Origin: Glossina fuscipes | Taxonomy: Eukaryota; Arthropoda; Insecta; Diptera; Glossinidae | Direction: 5' to 3' | Length of the DNA stretch: 64,000 bases | Assembly: GCF_014805625.2 (NCBI RefSeq) | Contig: NW_023998423.1 | Coordinates: forward strand, 2,327,903-2,391,902 | Part shown: in pieces, positions 1-11,893 of the stretch | Position numbering within the stretch: position 1 is the first letter of the stretch | Layout of the letters: each line of letters starts with the position of its first letter | Made by a program: the position numbers and the translations under genes | Notes under the pieces: model-generated | The model's database searches: none | What the model saw: only the letters and a program-made list of their open reading frames with translations | What the model was told of the DNA's origin: nothing

Positions 1-1549
1 CTAATATTAGTTTGATGTAAAATTATATAAAAATTTACATCACGTACGCTTCTATACGTTCTATAGCTGTTTTTTATTGGAATTCGTATGAAAAACATTG
101 GAATTCTTATGAAAAACAGCTATAAAATGTATAGAAGCAAACCGGAATTGGATCCTACATCTAATAAGGATTTTCACGAAAATGTTGTGTTTTTCGGCAC
201 GAAAGTCTAAGTTTTAATATTCCATAATAAAAATTGTTCCATAATAGTAATTTGATATGAAAATTAACTGCGCTGAACTTTGAAGACGTGCCTTAATGTT
301 TTGAATATCTTGGGCACAACAATTCTTGCGGACCACAAGTCTGCATTTGCACATAGATCTAGTTTTTCATATACAGTTCCATAATGGTAAGACGGGGCAT
401 AATCATTGCAAAAATAAGGATTGTGTTTGACAACGTGGTGTAGAGTGTTGAAATGTCTATATACTACGACTATAATGTTTTCACTTGTTAAAATTTGCGT
501 TCATTTATTACACACATTGACTTTCAGCGATTCTCAAATGAAAATTTCCGTTTTGCCATTTCCTCTCTCTCTCGCTCTCTCTCTCCCTCTCTTAACAACT
601 TACAACTCAGGCTAAGCCAAATGATGGCTAACAACTGGTGTTTCGAGCAACTTTGGTTTCAGTTTAAGTTTGCGTGCGGAGTTTGCGTTTACTGCTTAAG
701 GAAGAAGCGATCGCGTTGGATCGATATTAAGTTAAATTTCACTTAAGTTTGTTTATACCTTTTTTTTTTAATGGGGTTTTTGTTTGTACAAGTTTTACAA
801 GAAATGTTTTTGTGTGAAGAAGTAACGATAAAACAATTCCCTGAAAATGAATAAATGTTGTTTGAACTTGTCAACAAAAACCAAAAAAAAAACAAACACA
901 CAGATACATACATATGCAAACACATAGGCAGTCAGGAAGAGTTTATAGTTTTTAGTGTTGAAGTTATGAACGAGCAAACTTTAGAGTGAAGCGTTGCATT
1001 TCAACTGTGAAATGTGTACGAAACAGAACAATTTGTACGGCATTGTGTGTTTGCTTTGCATTGTGTTATGTAGATGCACGCTGTTTATACAATGTCGATG
1101 CATTTGAGCATGTATGTGCATGTATGGAATCTTATTAACAATGTGATCTTAAGCGCATAATATTACACTTCTCGTTGCAAACAACAACGTGCCAGTGAAT
1201 AAATAAATGACTGACTAAATATCTGTTTACAGTTTTACGTTTGTTTACTCATAAAGAGACACATACACAAGCATATACACGAAAACATACACATTCGAGT
1301 GCACATAATAATAATAATAGAAGTGCATGAACATTTACATGCATTTTAAGTATTCGGGTCAGTGATAATTTTCATTTCGCTTTTTTTGTTGTTTTTAAAT
1401 ATACTTAAAATACTAGAGAAACGTGTATAAACTTCTTTTCTTTTTTTTTTTTTTTTTGTTTTGGCTTACAATTCAACGATTGTCAAGTATACGTTTCAGA
1501 AATGTATGAAATTTAAAGTTCTTTGTATTGTAGCCCTTATCTACTAGAG
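1..1549. other. upstream flank of Sans; no coding gene seen
   Basis: No ORF with recognisable similarity or splice structure was found here. The stretch holds a foldback at 48-138, a CT-rich run at about 564-593 (GAGA-factor-like if functional), poly-T runs at about 759-768 and 1438-1457, and AT-rich sequence with scattered ACATAC-type repeats. A possible 5' UTR splice acceptor for Sans is the T-rich stretch ending in TAG at 1532. The Sans promoter could not be placed. Confidence 0.5.
48..138. repeat. foldback (27-bp inverted arms)
   Basis: The arms at 48-74 and 112-138 are inverted copies matching at 25 of 27 positions. The loop holds two near-identical tandem units containing GGAATTC and TATGAAAAAC. 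This could be a small foldback or MITE-type element, or a cruciform-forming site. No clear target duplication was seen at its edges. Confidence 0.7.
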
Positions 1550-3549
1550 ATGGCTAATGAACGTTTTCATAAGTTAGTATCTTCTATCGTTTCCCGTTGT
1601 TTGTGTTGTCGGAACTTATCAAATTCATCATATTACAGAGCGGCCAAAGATGGACTGTTAGAAGTTTTAAAAGAGGCTACACGCAAAGATGCCAATGCCA
1701 AGGATGGTGACTCTATGACACCGGTATTGTGGGCGGCTTTCGAAGGTCATCTAGATGCTTTGCGCCTTTTATGCGGTAGAGGGTAAGTTGATCGCATTCG
1801 AGCGTAATTCCGCATAAGTAAAGATCGCAACTACTAAGTCACAAGTCGCAAGTGCGGTAGAATGGTCTTAGCTTAGTTCGCGATGCCATAACACTTACCC
1901 ATATTCGTGAGGTTATGGCCATCATCTCTCTACCTCTTTCCTCATTTCCTCCTGACCTTTACCATGTTACAAGATTACGGGCCAGCCCAGCAGTGATTGA
2001 TCATTTAAAGAAAAAAAGAAAAAAAAATTCCATTTTAATTTTCGTTGCAATTTCCAACTCACAGTGGTGATCCCGATAAATGCGATCAATTTGGTAACAC
2101 AGCCTTGCATTTAGCTTCGGCCAAAGGACATTTGAGATGTGTCGACTTTTTAGTGAAATTCGGTGTTAACATTTACGCTTTGGACATCGATAAACACAGT
2201 CCCAAGGACTTGGCTGCTATTAATAATCGCGATGAAATTTTACGATATTTGGATAATGCTACGGTTAACTTTGAAGCCAACGATAAGTAAGTTTGTTTCC
2301 TTAGCTAAACTTCAATTTTGTAAAATTGTCGCTTCATTTCTTTCACATTTAGAAAAAAAGCTAAAGCCTTAAAAGAAGCGGCCGAAAAGAATTGCGAGAA
2401 ACGCATGAAGGAATATATGAAACGTCAGCAAAAGTTAGATCATGATTGCGGTGATATGAAAAGTACTTTACCTACGAATGCTAAATCTGGCAAAATGCTT
2501 TCGACTTTAAAGCAAAAAATCTGGTCCAGTCAAGGTAATCTGCATAAATTTCCAAAGGATGCCGATCAAAGTAGCATTTGTAGTAAGGCCACGCTTAAGT
2601 TTAGTGATCTAATTAATGGGGAACCCACCAATGCTACTACCGGCTCCGTGGCCAGTAGAGCTAGTAATAATGCTCAACAACAACAGTTCAAAGCATGTAA
2701 TCATGATTTCAGTTTTAAAATAGGCGAAGTAGAACCAAATGGGGGTAGACGCACTGTCACCTCGTTAAATGGCGTACAAAGGGATTCAGAAGTTTTATAT
2801 GTGGGTAGCTTTACTGCTAATGAAGATACTTTGGGTAAACGTGGGAAAGTTAATGGTCTTTTTGAAGATGAGCCCCAGGATGGGAACGGTAGTGACGTTG
2901 AATCTACTTCGAAAATGAATTACGGTACTTTGGCGCGTTCACTTTCTCAACCCGATATTTTAGGCGACTCTGAGAGCATGAATTGCTTGAGCAATGATAC
3001 AACCTTACAAAGAACTCCGGGCCTGTTTGATCGACCTTTGTTGGGGAGTTTAGCCTTCAGACGTTCTGTAACGGCAGCTCTAAGCCAATTTCCGCACGAG
3101 TCATATAACGCAGATGACAGGGAGTCGAGTACAGCTGCTACCGGTTCAACCCGATCCAATTCCGGAACTTTGAAATCTCGTTCCAGTAAATCGCGATCTA
3201 TACTTAATCTTTCTGATACGGATTCCGAATGTAACGAAGGCTACAGTGATGATGATCAGGATGCAGCTGGAGGACCCATACAATGTTTCCTTACCGCTTG
3301 GGCCCTAGAAGAATACCTACCAGTGTAAGCGTTGATATTAAGTAAACTGATGATTTTCTCTAAATTTCTTACGATCTTTTTAGTTTTCAAAAACAACAAA
3401 TCGATTTGGATACTTTGTTACTATTAACTGAGTCCGATTTGAAATCTCTGGGATTGCCATTAGGGCCCTTCCGTAAACTATCTTTTGCTATACAGGAACG
3501 TAGAAATGCTCTAACCAATCCTGGTTTAATGCAAGATAGCCATTTGTAA
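1550..3549 (+). CDS. Sans: Sans / USH1G-like ankyrin-repeat and SAM-domain scaffold protein
   Basis: Five coding exons: 1550-1572, 1639-1782, 2065-2286, 2353-3324 and 3384-3549. All introns are GT-AG and the sum is 1527 nt, or 508 aa. After a short start (MANERFHK) the protein runs straight into [17 protein letters not shown], the hallmark beginning of the USH1G family. Ankyrin units lie at about residues 31-119 ([18 protein letters not shown], then [19 protein letters not shown]). A charged, coiled-coil-like segment follows at about 125-160, then a long Ser/Asn-rich middle and a C-terminal SAM domain at about 441-503. The protein ends in DSHL, a class I PDZ-ligand pattern. In vertebrates the family organises the Usher complex in hair-cell stereocilia through its SAM and C-terminal tail; in flies a role in actin-based sensory or epithelial structures is inferred. 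The 66-bp first intron has no stop in frame, so a naive ORF reads through it with 22 alien residues. It is convergent with Mdr50. Confidence 0.93.
1783..2064 (+). other. Sans intron 2 with a weak SINE-like trace
   Basis: This intron begins GTAAGT and ends CACAG. Within about 1811-1870 the order of short blocks (ATCGCAACTA, AGTCACAAGTCGCAAGTGCGGTAGA) resembles the 3' half of the tRNA-like SINE seen at 8.67, 44.5 and 62.7 kb. The copy is degraded and lacks a clear B box. Confidence 0.35.
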
Positions 3550-3696
3550 CTATTAGTATTACTGGAAATGAAAGTATTACTGTACACGGTTTGCTCTTTG
3601 CTCTTTCGAAGAGAATCTTATACATCAATCTTATATATTATATTTAACATTACACATTATACTTTACATTACTTATTATATTTAAAAGGACTTAAA

Positions 3697-3702
3697 AATA
3701 AA
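3697..3702 (+). promoter_or_regulatory. poly(A) signal of Sans
   Basis: AATAAA lies about 150 bp after the Sans stop codon and only about 10 bp from the Mdr50 stop codon on the other strand. Cleavage 10-30 bp downstream would carry the Sans 3' UTR into the antisense of the Mdr50 last exon. Confidence 0.65.
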
Positions 3703-3711
3703 CATTTGACG

Positions 3712-6700
3712 CTACGTTACTTGTTGCATTATATATAATTTATAATAAATACGCTTAAGATTCATCAGCTCGTCGTGGGTGCCTTTTTCTACAATTACAC
3801 CCTTCTTTAGAACACAAATTACATCGGCGTCACGTACTGTGGTTAAACGATGAGCTATAGTTACACAAGTACGTCCGCTGCGCGCCACTTCCAATGCCTG
3901 TTGTACTACCTTCTCACTTTCCATATCTAAAGCAGAGGTCGCTTCATCTAATATTAGAATTTTTGGGTTTCTGACCATCGCTCTTGCAATAGCAATACGT
4001 TGCTTTTGCCCTCCCGATAACTGAGCTCCTTTGGAACCTAAGAGTGTCTCATAACCGTGAGGGAGAGAGGTAATGAAATCATGTATGTTGGCTTTCTTTG
4101 CAGCGTCAATGATTTCCGCCATTGGCATGGGATCACGACAATTATTGCCATATGCTATATTATCTGCTATGCTACGATCGAAAAGTACCGGCTCTTGAGA
4201 AACTAAACTCAGTTTCGAGCGTAGCGTTTCCAAGGTGAAATCGGTGGTAGGTGTACCACTTAGGTTTATTGTGCCTTTGATGGGATCATAGTAACGCAAA
4301 AGCAATTGCACACAAGTCGACTTGCCCGATCCCGAAGGACCTACCAAAGCTACTGTTGAACCCTTTTGAATCTCCAAATTGAAATTTCTTAATATTGGAA
4401 TGCCTTGACGTGTAGGATACTCAAAGCTTACGTTTTCATAAACGATATTACCTTCGGATTTCTAAGGATAACAGAAGAAGAAAGTTGAAGAATTTTGTCC
4501 TCTTAATAATAATTATAGAAGAAATTACCTCTGCAGTGTTAAAGGGTCTTATTTTGGGAATATATTGAGCAGGTAAGCGATCAAAAAGTTTGAATAATCG
4601 TCCAGCTGAATAAACACCAGCACCAACGTTTGGCGAAAATGCTAAAGCTTGACCCAACATCCACGAACCGAACAGCAGAGATTCTGCGACTCTAAAAATC
4701 CATTGGTTTAAGTTTTACTAGGTCGACTCAATAAGCGTAGTCTTTAATCAAACTTACTTAATAACATTTTCGTAAGGTAAACCATTGGCTACCAATACTG
4801 CGCCATAGAATAAAGATATTCCGTATGCGAAGAAAGGCGCCGATTGCCCTAGACCATAAACAAATCCACGAAAACGTAACTTTTTCACGCAACTCTTATG
4901 GACCAAATCTATTTGAGAGCTATAACGTTGAAGAACGTAACGTTCTTGACCCAGACTAGTTACCGTGCGTACATTGGCTATGGCCTCCACAGCTATTCGC
5001 GAAGCACTTTCAAAAGCCGCTTTCTCAGTAAGCGAACTCGATTCCATATAACGCGATTCTAAGAATATAGACAAACATATAAATGGCACCAAGACGATTG
5101 TGACTAAAGTTAAATTCCAAGAGTATACGAAGGCTACGGCTATGCCTACTAGTAAAGTGGATAAGCATTGCAGCATCATTCCAATACGGGTACCGGTTGC
5201 CTATCGAAGATATATAGATAATAAGCAAGTGATTAAAATGCAATTGTTTGCCATTTACCCCTTGAACATTGGAACAATCAGCCGCCAAACGTGAACATAG
5301 TGCTCCCACTGAATTGCTAGGATGATCGAAATAAGCTGCTTCTTGCTTTAGAAGCGTTTCAAAAGTATCGCGTCTCAAACGTGATGTCATTTTGGCACCG
5401 GCCGCGTTAAACATGAATGTTTGCACAAAAGTACCCAGCCCCGCAACTACACCAATTGCCATAAACAAATACGATAAAAATGTCGCTTCTGATTGCACAT
5501 ACGCGTTATCTGCGTTCGACATAATCTATAGTATTAAGGAAATAAATGGAAATAAAACTAGTTTAATTTATAAGCTTTAACGAAAGACTTCAAAGTTGCT
5601 CACCGCAAAAAAATCACCAAAAAAAATTGCCCAAGCGGGAAATGTAGCACCATGAAGAGCAGCAGCTACACAACCTAATGCTATGTATGGCCATTCGGGA
5701 GCATTCAACTTCATTATACGACTAAAGGATACTTCATATTTTTTCTCTTTCTCCTTTTTCACTCGTTTTTTACTCTTTTTCGATTTTTTTCGTTTCCCTG
5801 TAAATCCCAAAACGAATAAATTATGTATGCGAAGTGTGTTTACATACAGCAAACAAGTAGAGCCACTTACTTTTCTCACTCTCTCTCACATCGCTAACAC
5901 CACGTTCAAGCGTAAAGCCACCATTGTCGTAAGCTTCGGTCGCTGCTGTTGACTCTTTGCCCTCTTCCTCCTCTTCGTCTGTCTCTTCTTCTTCTTCTTC
6001 TTGTTCAGGTTCATTGCTGTTTATTTTTGCTTCAATATCTGCCTGCTGTTGTTCATCGTCATCGTCGTCCAATTCTTCACTGGTTTTAGTTATATTCACC
6101 AGTTGATTGTATAAACCACCCTTAGCCATTAGCTGCTCATGTGTGCCTTGTTCAGCAACGACACCATCCTTAACAAATACAATTTTATCGGCATTTGTGA
6201 TGGTCGAAAGACGATGAGAGACCACCAGGGTAGTTCTACCCCTACTGGCTTCTTCTAAAGCTATTTGCACCTTTTTCTCCGATGTAGGATCCAAAGCTGA
6301 AGTCGCCTCATCTAATAGCAGTATCTTGGGATCGTTGATAATCGCTCTTGCTATAGCTATACGTTGCTTTTGTCCCCCTGACATTTGTGCTCCGCGTTCA
6401 CCAACCATGGTCTCATAACCTTTGGGTAATTTGACGATAAAGTCATGGCAATTGGCAATGCGAGCGGCCTGTTTAATTTCGTCTTTTGTTGCTGTAGGCT
6501 TACCATACCGTATGTTCTCTTCGATTGTAGTAGCGAAAAGAACTGGTTCCTGACCTACCACACCAATTTGCGCACGTAGCCATGCTACATTTAAATCTCT
6601 AATGTTACGTCCATCTAATCTCACGTCACCGCTTAAGGGATCATAGAAGCGCTGGAATAATTGTAATGTGGTGGACTTTCCACATCCTGAAGCCCCCACT

Positions 6701-9700
6701 AAAGCTACTGTTTCCCCTGCATTTACTTCCAAGCTGAAGCCTTGCAAAATTTTCACATCTGCTCGTGCCGGATACCGGAAGTATAAGTTTTCGAAGCTAA
6801 TCTGTCCTCTAACTGCCGAAGGCTTTGCGCCCTCATCATTTAGAGGATCTATATAGGACTTGCGGTCTATTGTGCTAAACACACTCTGAGCAGCACCTTT
6901 AGCTGTACCGAAAGCCTCAATATGAGGCGAAGCGAATCCAATGCTCTGGGCCCCTATTATAATGCCGAACAGAACAATAACCAAAACTGCAGGTGTATAG
7001 CTTTTGTGTTCTTCGAGGCGATCGGATAGTACTAGATTTACTCCGTACCACATGGCCAAAGCGTAACCAGAATAAATAATGAACCACATAATGCAACCTC
7101 CAATACCAGAGTATAGACCTCGTTTACGACCCATATCTTCAGCTGGTTTCAGTAAATTCGTGAAACGTTGCACTTCCTTCTTTTCACCACCAAATGCGAG
7201 TACAGTGCGTAGACCAGAAAAAACCTCCTCGGCTACTGCACCCGCATTTGAATACGCCTTCAATTCTTTCTCAGTTAAAGAGCTTTGTATTTTAGCCACT
7301 AATGCCGTTGAAAGTACAATGAACGGACAACATAGTAACATAACTAGGGTTAGCTTCCAGCCGTAGAAAAACGAGACTGCAATGCCAAGAACGAAGGTCA
7401 CAATCAAATAAGTAAATATTCCAATTTTCTCGCCAATTCCTTCTTTCATTTTATCAAGATCCCTAAATCGGCGAAAGCAAAAAACTGGTTAAAATAATCC
7501 TAACAATTAGAAATGAAAATTAACTTACTCTGCCATTTTGCCAGCAAAATTGTTACCCGAATTAGTATCGAACCATGACATATCTTGTCTTAGAATAGAT
7601 TCTAAAAATAATTTACGTACGCGGGAAATCTAGAAAAGGCGTAAGGTTGTTCTCATTGAATCCATTTGGGTTTTGTTCAGTTCAGTATTTACCTGCTTTA
7701 GGGCTAATTTATTCAATATATTCACAGAGATCGCTATCGTTAAGAGCTGCAGTGCAGAGCCCACTACACTTCCCAACAAGAAAGCCCAACCATCAACTTT
7801 AATAGCCTGCATATTTTCATCGTGCGTTGCATTAGTTCTGCCAAATAAGAAACGAATCATTTTTGTGAATTTGGTTAAGAAGTCTTAAGATTGTTCGTTA
7901 CTTTTCCTCGCCAGCAGTGAAAGTTCGAACTTAATAAATTTGGTTATTTTGCTGTTTTGCACCCAGACTGTCTGATGTTATTTTTAAATCTTAAGTGTAC
8001 TTATTTAAAATGTTCGCTAGAAGCCTCCTTGCAGTTCTTGCTCTACCAAGACAATCCTGTTCTTCTGCATAGCTTGACCGATTTTGTGCGTTCGCATCTT
8101 CTATGTCGAACTAACCTCTTTTTGTTGTATTCATACGATTGCTGCTAAAATAAGTGATAACATGCAGAATGCTACGCAACATATTTTCCCTTTGAAAGAG
8201 CTTTAGTGACGATACGATATCACAAACAGTACCGAATCAATATCATAAGAGCCTCCTAAACAATCTATCTTATTTAATCGTTCTTCAGAACAGAAAGCTG
8301 ACCGTTCGGGACTCTGCAGTAGAGCCAGCAGCGCATTACGCGTCTTGCGCAGTGATTTTCACTAACCTTTTGAACATGAAACGAGTGATGGTAAGGTTTT
8401 CCTTGAATCTGTTAAGCTTTTCAGCAATTTGTTGTGACCATTAAAGTCTCGTTCAAAGCTGTTAGCTCCGCTCAATCTTATGCTACTGTCGTAAGAGTCA
8501 TTTCATTAATGTTTCTTATATAGAAAGCTGCTCTAGTAAAAATGCATAACAAGTCTGGCGAGAAGTTAGCCCGCTCGTGTACGTACCCCCACATTTTTGT
8601 GTTTGCTACAGGAATTTTGATTTTCGATTAATTTCTTTACTAAAATACATTTTACCATTACACGCTATCAGCCGAATAGGCTAAGGAACTCACTAACAAT
8701 GCAATGGTGATCGGTTCAAATCTCACGTGCGGTAGAGTTTTCAATAAACTAATTTAACCGAAAAACTAATTAACATTATTTTAAAAACTGAACGTAACTT
8801 ATGTTACATTATAGCCAACTAAAGTCGACTTCTTCTTCTTCACTTATTTTTTTTCACTAATAGATTTACAATTATAAAAACCATAATTGAGGCGATGGGA
8901 AGGCTTGTGTTTCCTGAGAAGAAGTTCACAAAACGTAATCGTAATCTAATGGAGTTAATTTCGTCATTAAAGGTCTTATTACTCTTTATTCTCTGATTTT
9001 CTTTATAAAATATTAAAAAACAAAAGTTGGTCCACGGCAACAATATGACCTAGAAATTAAGGCAATTTCATCGAAATCTCTTTATTGCATCTCACTCCAC
9101 ATAAACGTTACCATGAATGGTATGCCTTTATATGAAGATGAAGTGCAATTTGGGTGCATTATCAGGAAAGCGAATGGATCCTGACATCGGACATAGGCGT
9201 GGGTAGTGCAGCATATTGAATTCTCGGTCTTACGCTACTATAATAATTTTGTTCATTTTATCTTAGGTTTCTCTGTAATTTCATCTTAGTTTTACAATTG
9301 TTTGGTCAATGTGTTTTTTTACTTTATGGTGAGATATAGTTTAGCAAAGGCTAAAGAATATAAACATCCCGGTGGGATGTCTTCAGGTTACTTGGAATGC
9401 ATATTGAACCAAAAAATTAAATGACTTCATTATATATGATTTAGCAAAGACACAAATCCCCAAATAAACCAATAATGACTGGACTGTCTTGATAGGCTAT
9501 GTTCATTTTGATTTAACGTTCATGATAGGTAGGTTGGTTACTTTAAAGTAGCTGGAAATTATTTAAATAATTAATACATTTGTATTATGGAAAGTTAGAC
9601 TGTTTTCGAAGTGAATGGAATAAATATTTTTTTATATCTACATATATTGTTCACAATTTATTCAATAAAGTTACGGCGGGTTGGGGTAAATGACAGAATT

Positions 9701-10960
9701 TATTGTCTCTCAATGAAAACTCTAGAACACACACAATATAGATACGATATTTAAATAAATAAATAGGTATTGAAGAAAGCGAGGCAATTCATCGAAATAG
9801 GCTAAGGAAGAAAAATAATTTGGTTTCCGAGTCCATCTATCTACTTTGCGATGCCCTTCGAATCTTCTTAATTCGTTGGATTCACTGACAAGATATTGCG
9901 ACTTGCGAAGTTACTCAACTTGTGCAGGTATTCTGAAGGAAGTCTTTGCATTTGATTGTTAATATAAGGGATTCCTAGATCGGGTTGGCCAGCGTGAAGG
10001 CGAACGGATCACGAGACGTTAACAGTTAAACGAATAGTCTGAGATTGATATCTTTTTTTAGTATTTTAATGTTCGGGATACTGTCTGTACCCGCGTGATA
10101 TCCACAAATTTTCAGATAGGTTCAGCTAACGATGAGTAACACTTCGAATAAAATGTTTACCACTTGTTGTTACTTGCTGTTTCCTACAATTGTATGTCAA
10201 CAGGTCCCATTGGGTAGCAGGATATTCTTATATATATAATTTTTTTTTTTATAACCGCCCACTTGGAGGATGTCTCCTATAGGTGCGGGTCGGGAAGGGT
10301 TATACGAAGAGAGGAATGAATGAAGCGAATAGTGCTTGCGAACGTTTCACTCGAAAATAAAGACATTAGGTGCGGTGGCAAACTGCTCTGCTGCTAGGTT
10401 GTTCCAAAGGCGAGCAAAGCGTATAAAGTATTGAGGCTTACATTTACAAAATTTTTTTTTTTAGAAAGTTTTGTTTTTGTTATTGATTTCACTGTAAAAC
10501 TAAAGTTGCGTTTTCGAACTTTTGGAAAAAATCATCGATATTTGTAATAATCAGAAATATTTTATGTCGAAAGTTTAGAAGACAAAAATTTGCCTTTGGG
10601 CTTTATATTACTACATTATCCTTGCAAGCGGCCACAAAAACGATGCATTTTAAAGGCGAGCAACGTAAAAGCTCCCGTGATTGCTGTTTTAATTCACAAA
10701 TACACTGGGGATTTCCAAATATTTCCCAGTCGTGGTCATTAGCAAAAAGATTCTGCTGAGGTGAATAATTTACATTGAAAAACCATAAAAGATATAAACC
10801 TGATATGCGTTTAACGTCACAGCTTGTGTTTATGACTAAGCCAGAACTACTCTAACGCGGTTGTAATTTTAATATATTGCACGAAGTTTAGTGTGAAAAT
10901 TGATGAATTGATGAACTAGTTTGTAATGAGAGATCCCACGTTAAAAAATACGCACACACA

Positions 10961-10993
<33 letters not shown>

Positions 10994-11641
10994 GCACGCA
11001 AACAAACTTTCGCACGCGGGTACACATTGAATCTGCAAGTTGTTAAGGCGAAGCCCACGTGACGAAGAATTTCCTTATTAAGCATATAATTCACATGCAA
11101 AGGGCAAACGAAAACAAAAAAAAAAAAAAAACATTTTGTTTCAAATATTTTTTTTGTTTTGTTGATAGAAAGTGTAACCTCAAGTCCGAGATGCAATCAT
11201 TAATTTACTAATCAATCACACAAACACTCGTGCAACTGTTCCAAGTACTTACAAGATTTTTCCTCCACCAAATATTGGTAGAAAGAATGTTGTCGAAGAT
11301 GTGCCAACGCCAACGGTACGATCGATAAGTAATGATGTAAATTCGCCATAAATAGCGACACAAAACGGCACATTGACGGCAGACAATGAGGCCAGTATTA
11401 TGGCCAAAAATATTAGAAAACGTTCTGCTACTGTAGCGTAACGGAACTAAAACAAAAATAAAATATTTTCGAAACGTTTCTTCAAATTTTGCGCGCATCT
11501 GCTGCTTACCAATTGAAAATATGAAAATTGTTTTGCAGTTTGTGTGGAACTTTCATTTTTTAATCCTTTAAAGTTTCCTGTTTGCGTTAAAATATTTTCA
11601 CTTTTTTGATTCTTTTCCGAACCGATTCGATTTAAATGCAT
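3712..11641 (-). CDS. Mdr50: Mdr50-type P-glycoprotein, full ABC-B transporter
   Basis: Ten coding exons, read leftward: 11641-11510, 11446-11253, 7837-7693, 7629-7529, 7462-5871, 5797-5604, 5525-5259, 5200-4758, 4691-4529 and 4461-3712. They total 3981 nt, or 1326 aa, with every splice phase consistent. The layout is TMD1-NBD1-linker-TMD2-NBD2. NBD1 has Walker [10 protein letters not shown] at about 447-455, signature MSGGQ at about 551, Walker B ILLLDEA at about 571 and H-loop His at about 607. NBD2 has GPSGSGKST at about 1118, LSGGQ at about 1225 and ILILDEA at about 1245. Both sites keep the residues for ATP hydrolysis. The family exports hydrophobic toxins and drugs at the plasma membrane, often in gut and excretory epithelium. 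Features that favour Mdr50 over Mdr49 or Mdr65 are [18 protein letters not shown] and the C-terminus ending MQQVT. The linker is oddly polarised: an Asp/Glu-rich block (about 654-692), then a Lys-rich block (about 722-742). Confidence 0.95.
8661..8760 (+). repeat. tRNA-derived SINE-like copy (copy 1)
   Basis: This copy shows an A-box-like AGCCGAATAGGCTAAGG and a B box GGTTCAAATCT at 8713-8723, followed by the shared tail CACGTGCGGTAGAGTTTTCAATAAA. The spacing fits an RNA polymerase III internal promoter, but the anticodon arm is not a proper tRNA arm, so a functional tRNA is unlikely. Related copies lie at 44.5 kb (- strand) and 62.5-62.8 kb. Confidence 0.6.
10236..10445 (-). mobile_element. 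truncated 3' end of a non-LTR retrotransposon (LINE)
   Basis: On the - strand the sequence encodes [20 protein letters not shown], which fits the R-x-x-x-L-W-N-x-L-P type C-terminus of Jockey/CR1-like reverse transcriptase proteins. A stop follows, then a short 3' UTR and a terminal A tract (poly-T on the + strand at about 10239-10250). The order fits a 5'-truncated LINE insertion. The family was not identified. Confidence 0.55.
10951..10992. repeat. CA microsatellite
   Basis: A nearly pure CA dinucleotide run of about 42 bp lies in the large Mdr50 intron and is likely length-polymorphic. Confidence 0.9.
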
Positions 11642-11856
11642 TTTATTTACAAGTCGTGTTAAACACGCGGATAAAACTAAATGTAAATTAAATTATATTA
11701 AAAACTCAGAAAAAAAAAAAAAAAAAAACGGAAGAGTATCTTTTCATACAAATTACAAATGGAATAAAAATAAATTAAGAGCGAAATACGTCTGAATTTA
11801 ATAAATCTCGAACAGCAACTGACATCAAGTTCATTTCGTATCAATGATAAGTTCTA

Positions 11857-11861
11857 ACTGT

Positions 11862-11892
<31 letters not shown>

Positions 11893-11893
11893 G
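11857..11893 (-). repeat. CAG/AGC triplet repeat upstream of Mdr50
   Basis: On the Mdr50 sense strand the run begins ATG followed by AGC codons, interrupted once by AGT, then AAC AGT TAG. It would encode a very short poly-Ser upstream ORF if it lies in the Mdr50 5' UTR. Its inclusion in the transcript is not shown by the sequence. Confidence 0.6.

Larger units (their letters stand above)
7838..11252 (-). other. large intron 2 of Mdr50 with repeats
   Basis: This 3.4-kb GT-AG intron interrupts a Leu codon between GGGKIL and TNATHDEN. It carries a tRNA-like SINE copy at about 8661-8760, the truncated 3' end of a LINE at about 10236-10445, a CA microsatellite at 10951-10992 and poly-A/T runs. 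No additional exon was recognised in it. Confidence 0.8.

Noticed and set aside
7079..7366. 95-codon + strand ORF inside the Mdr50 coding exon
   Set aside because: Shadow frame opposite a conserved ABC transporter exon.
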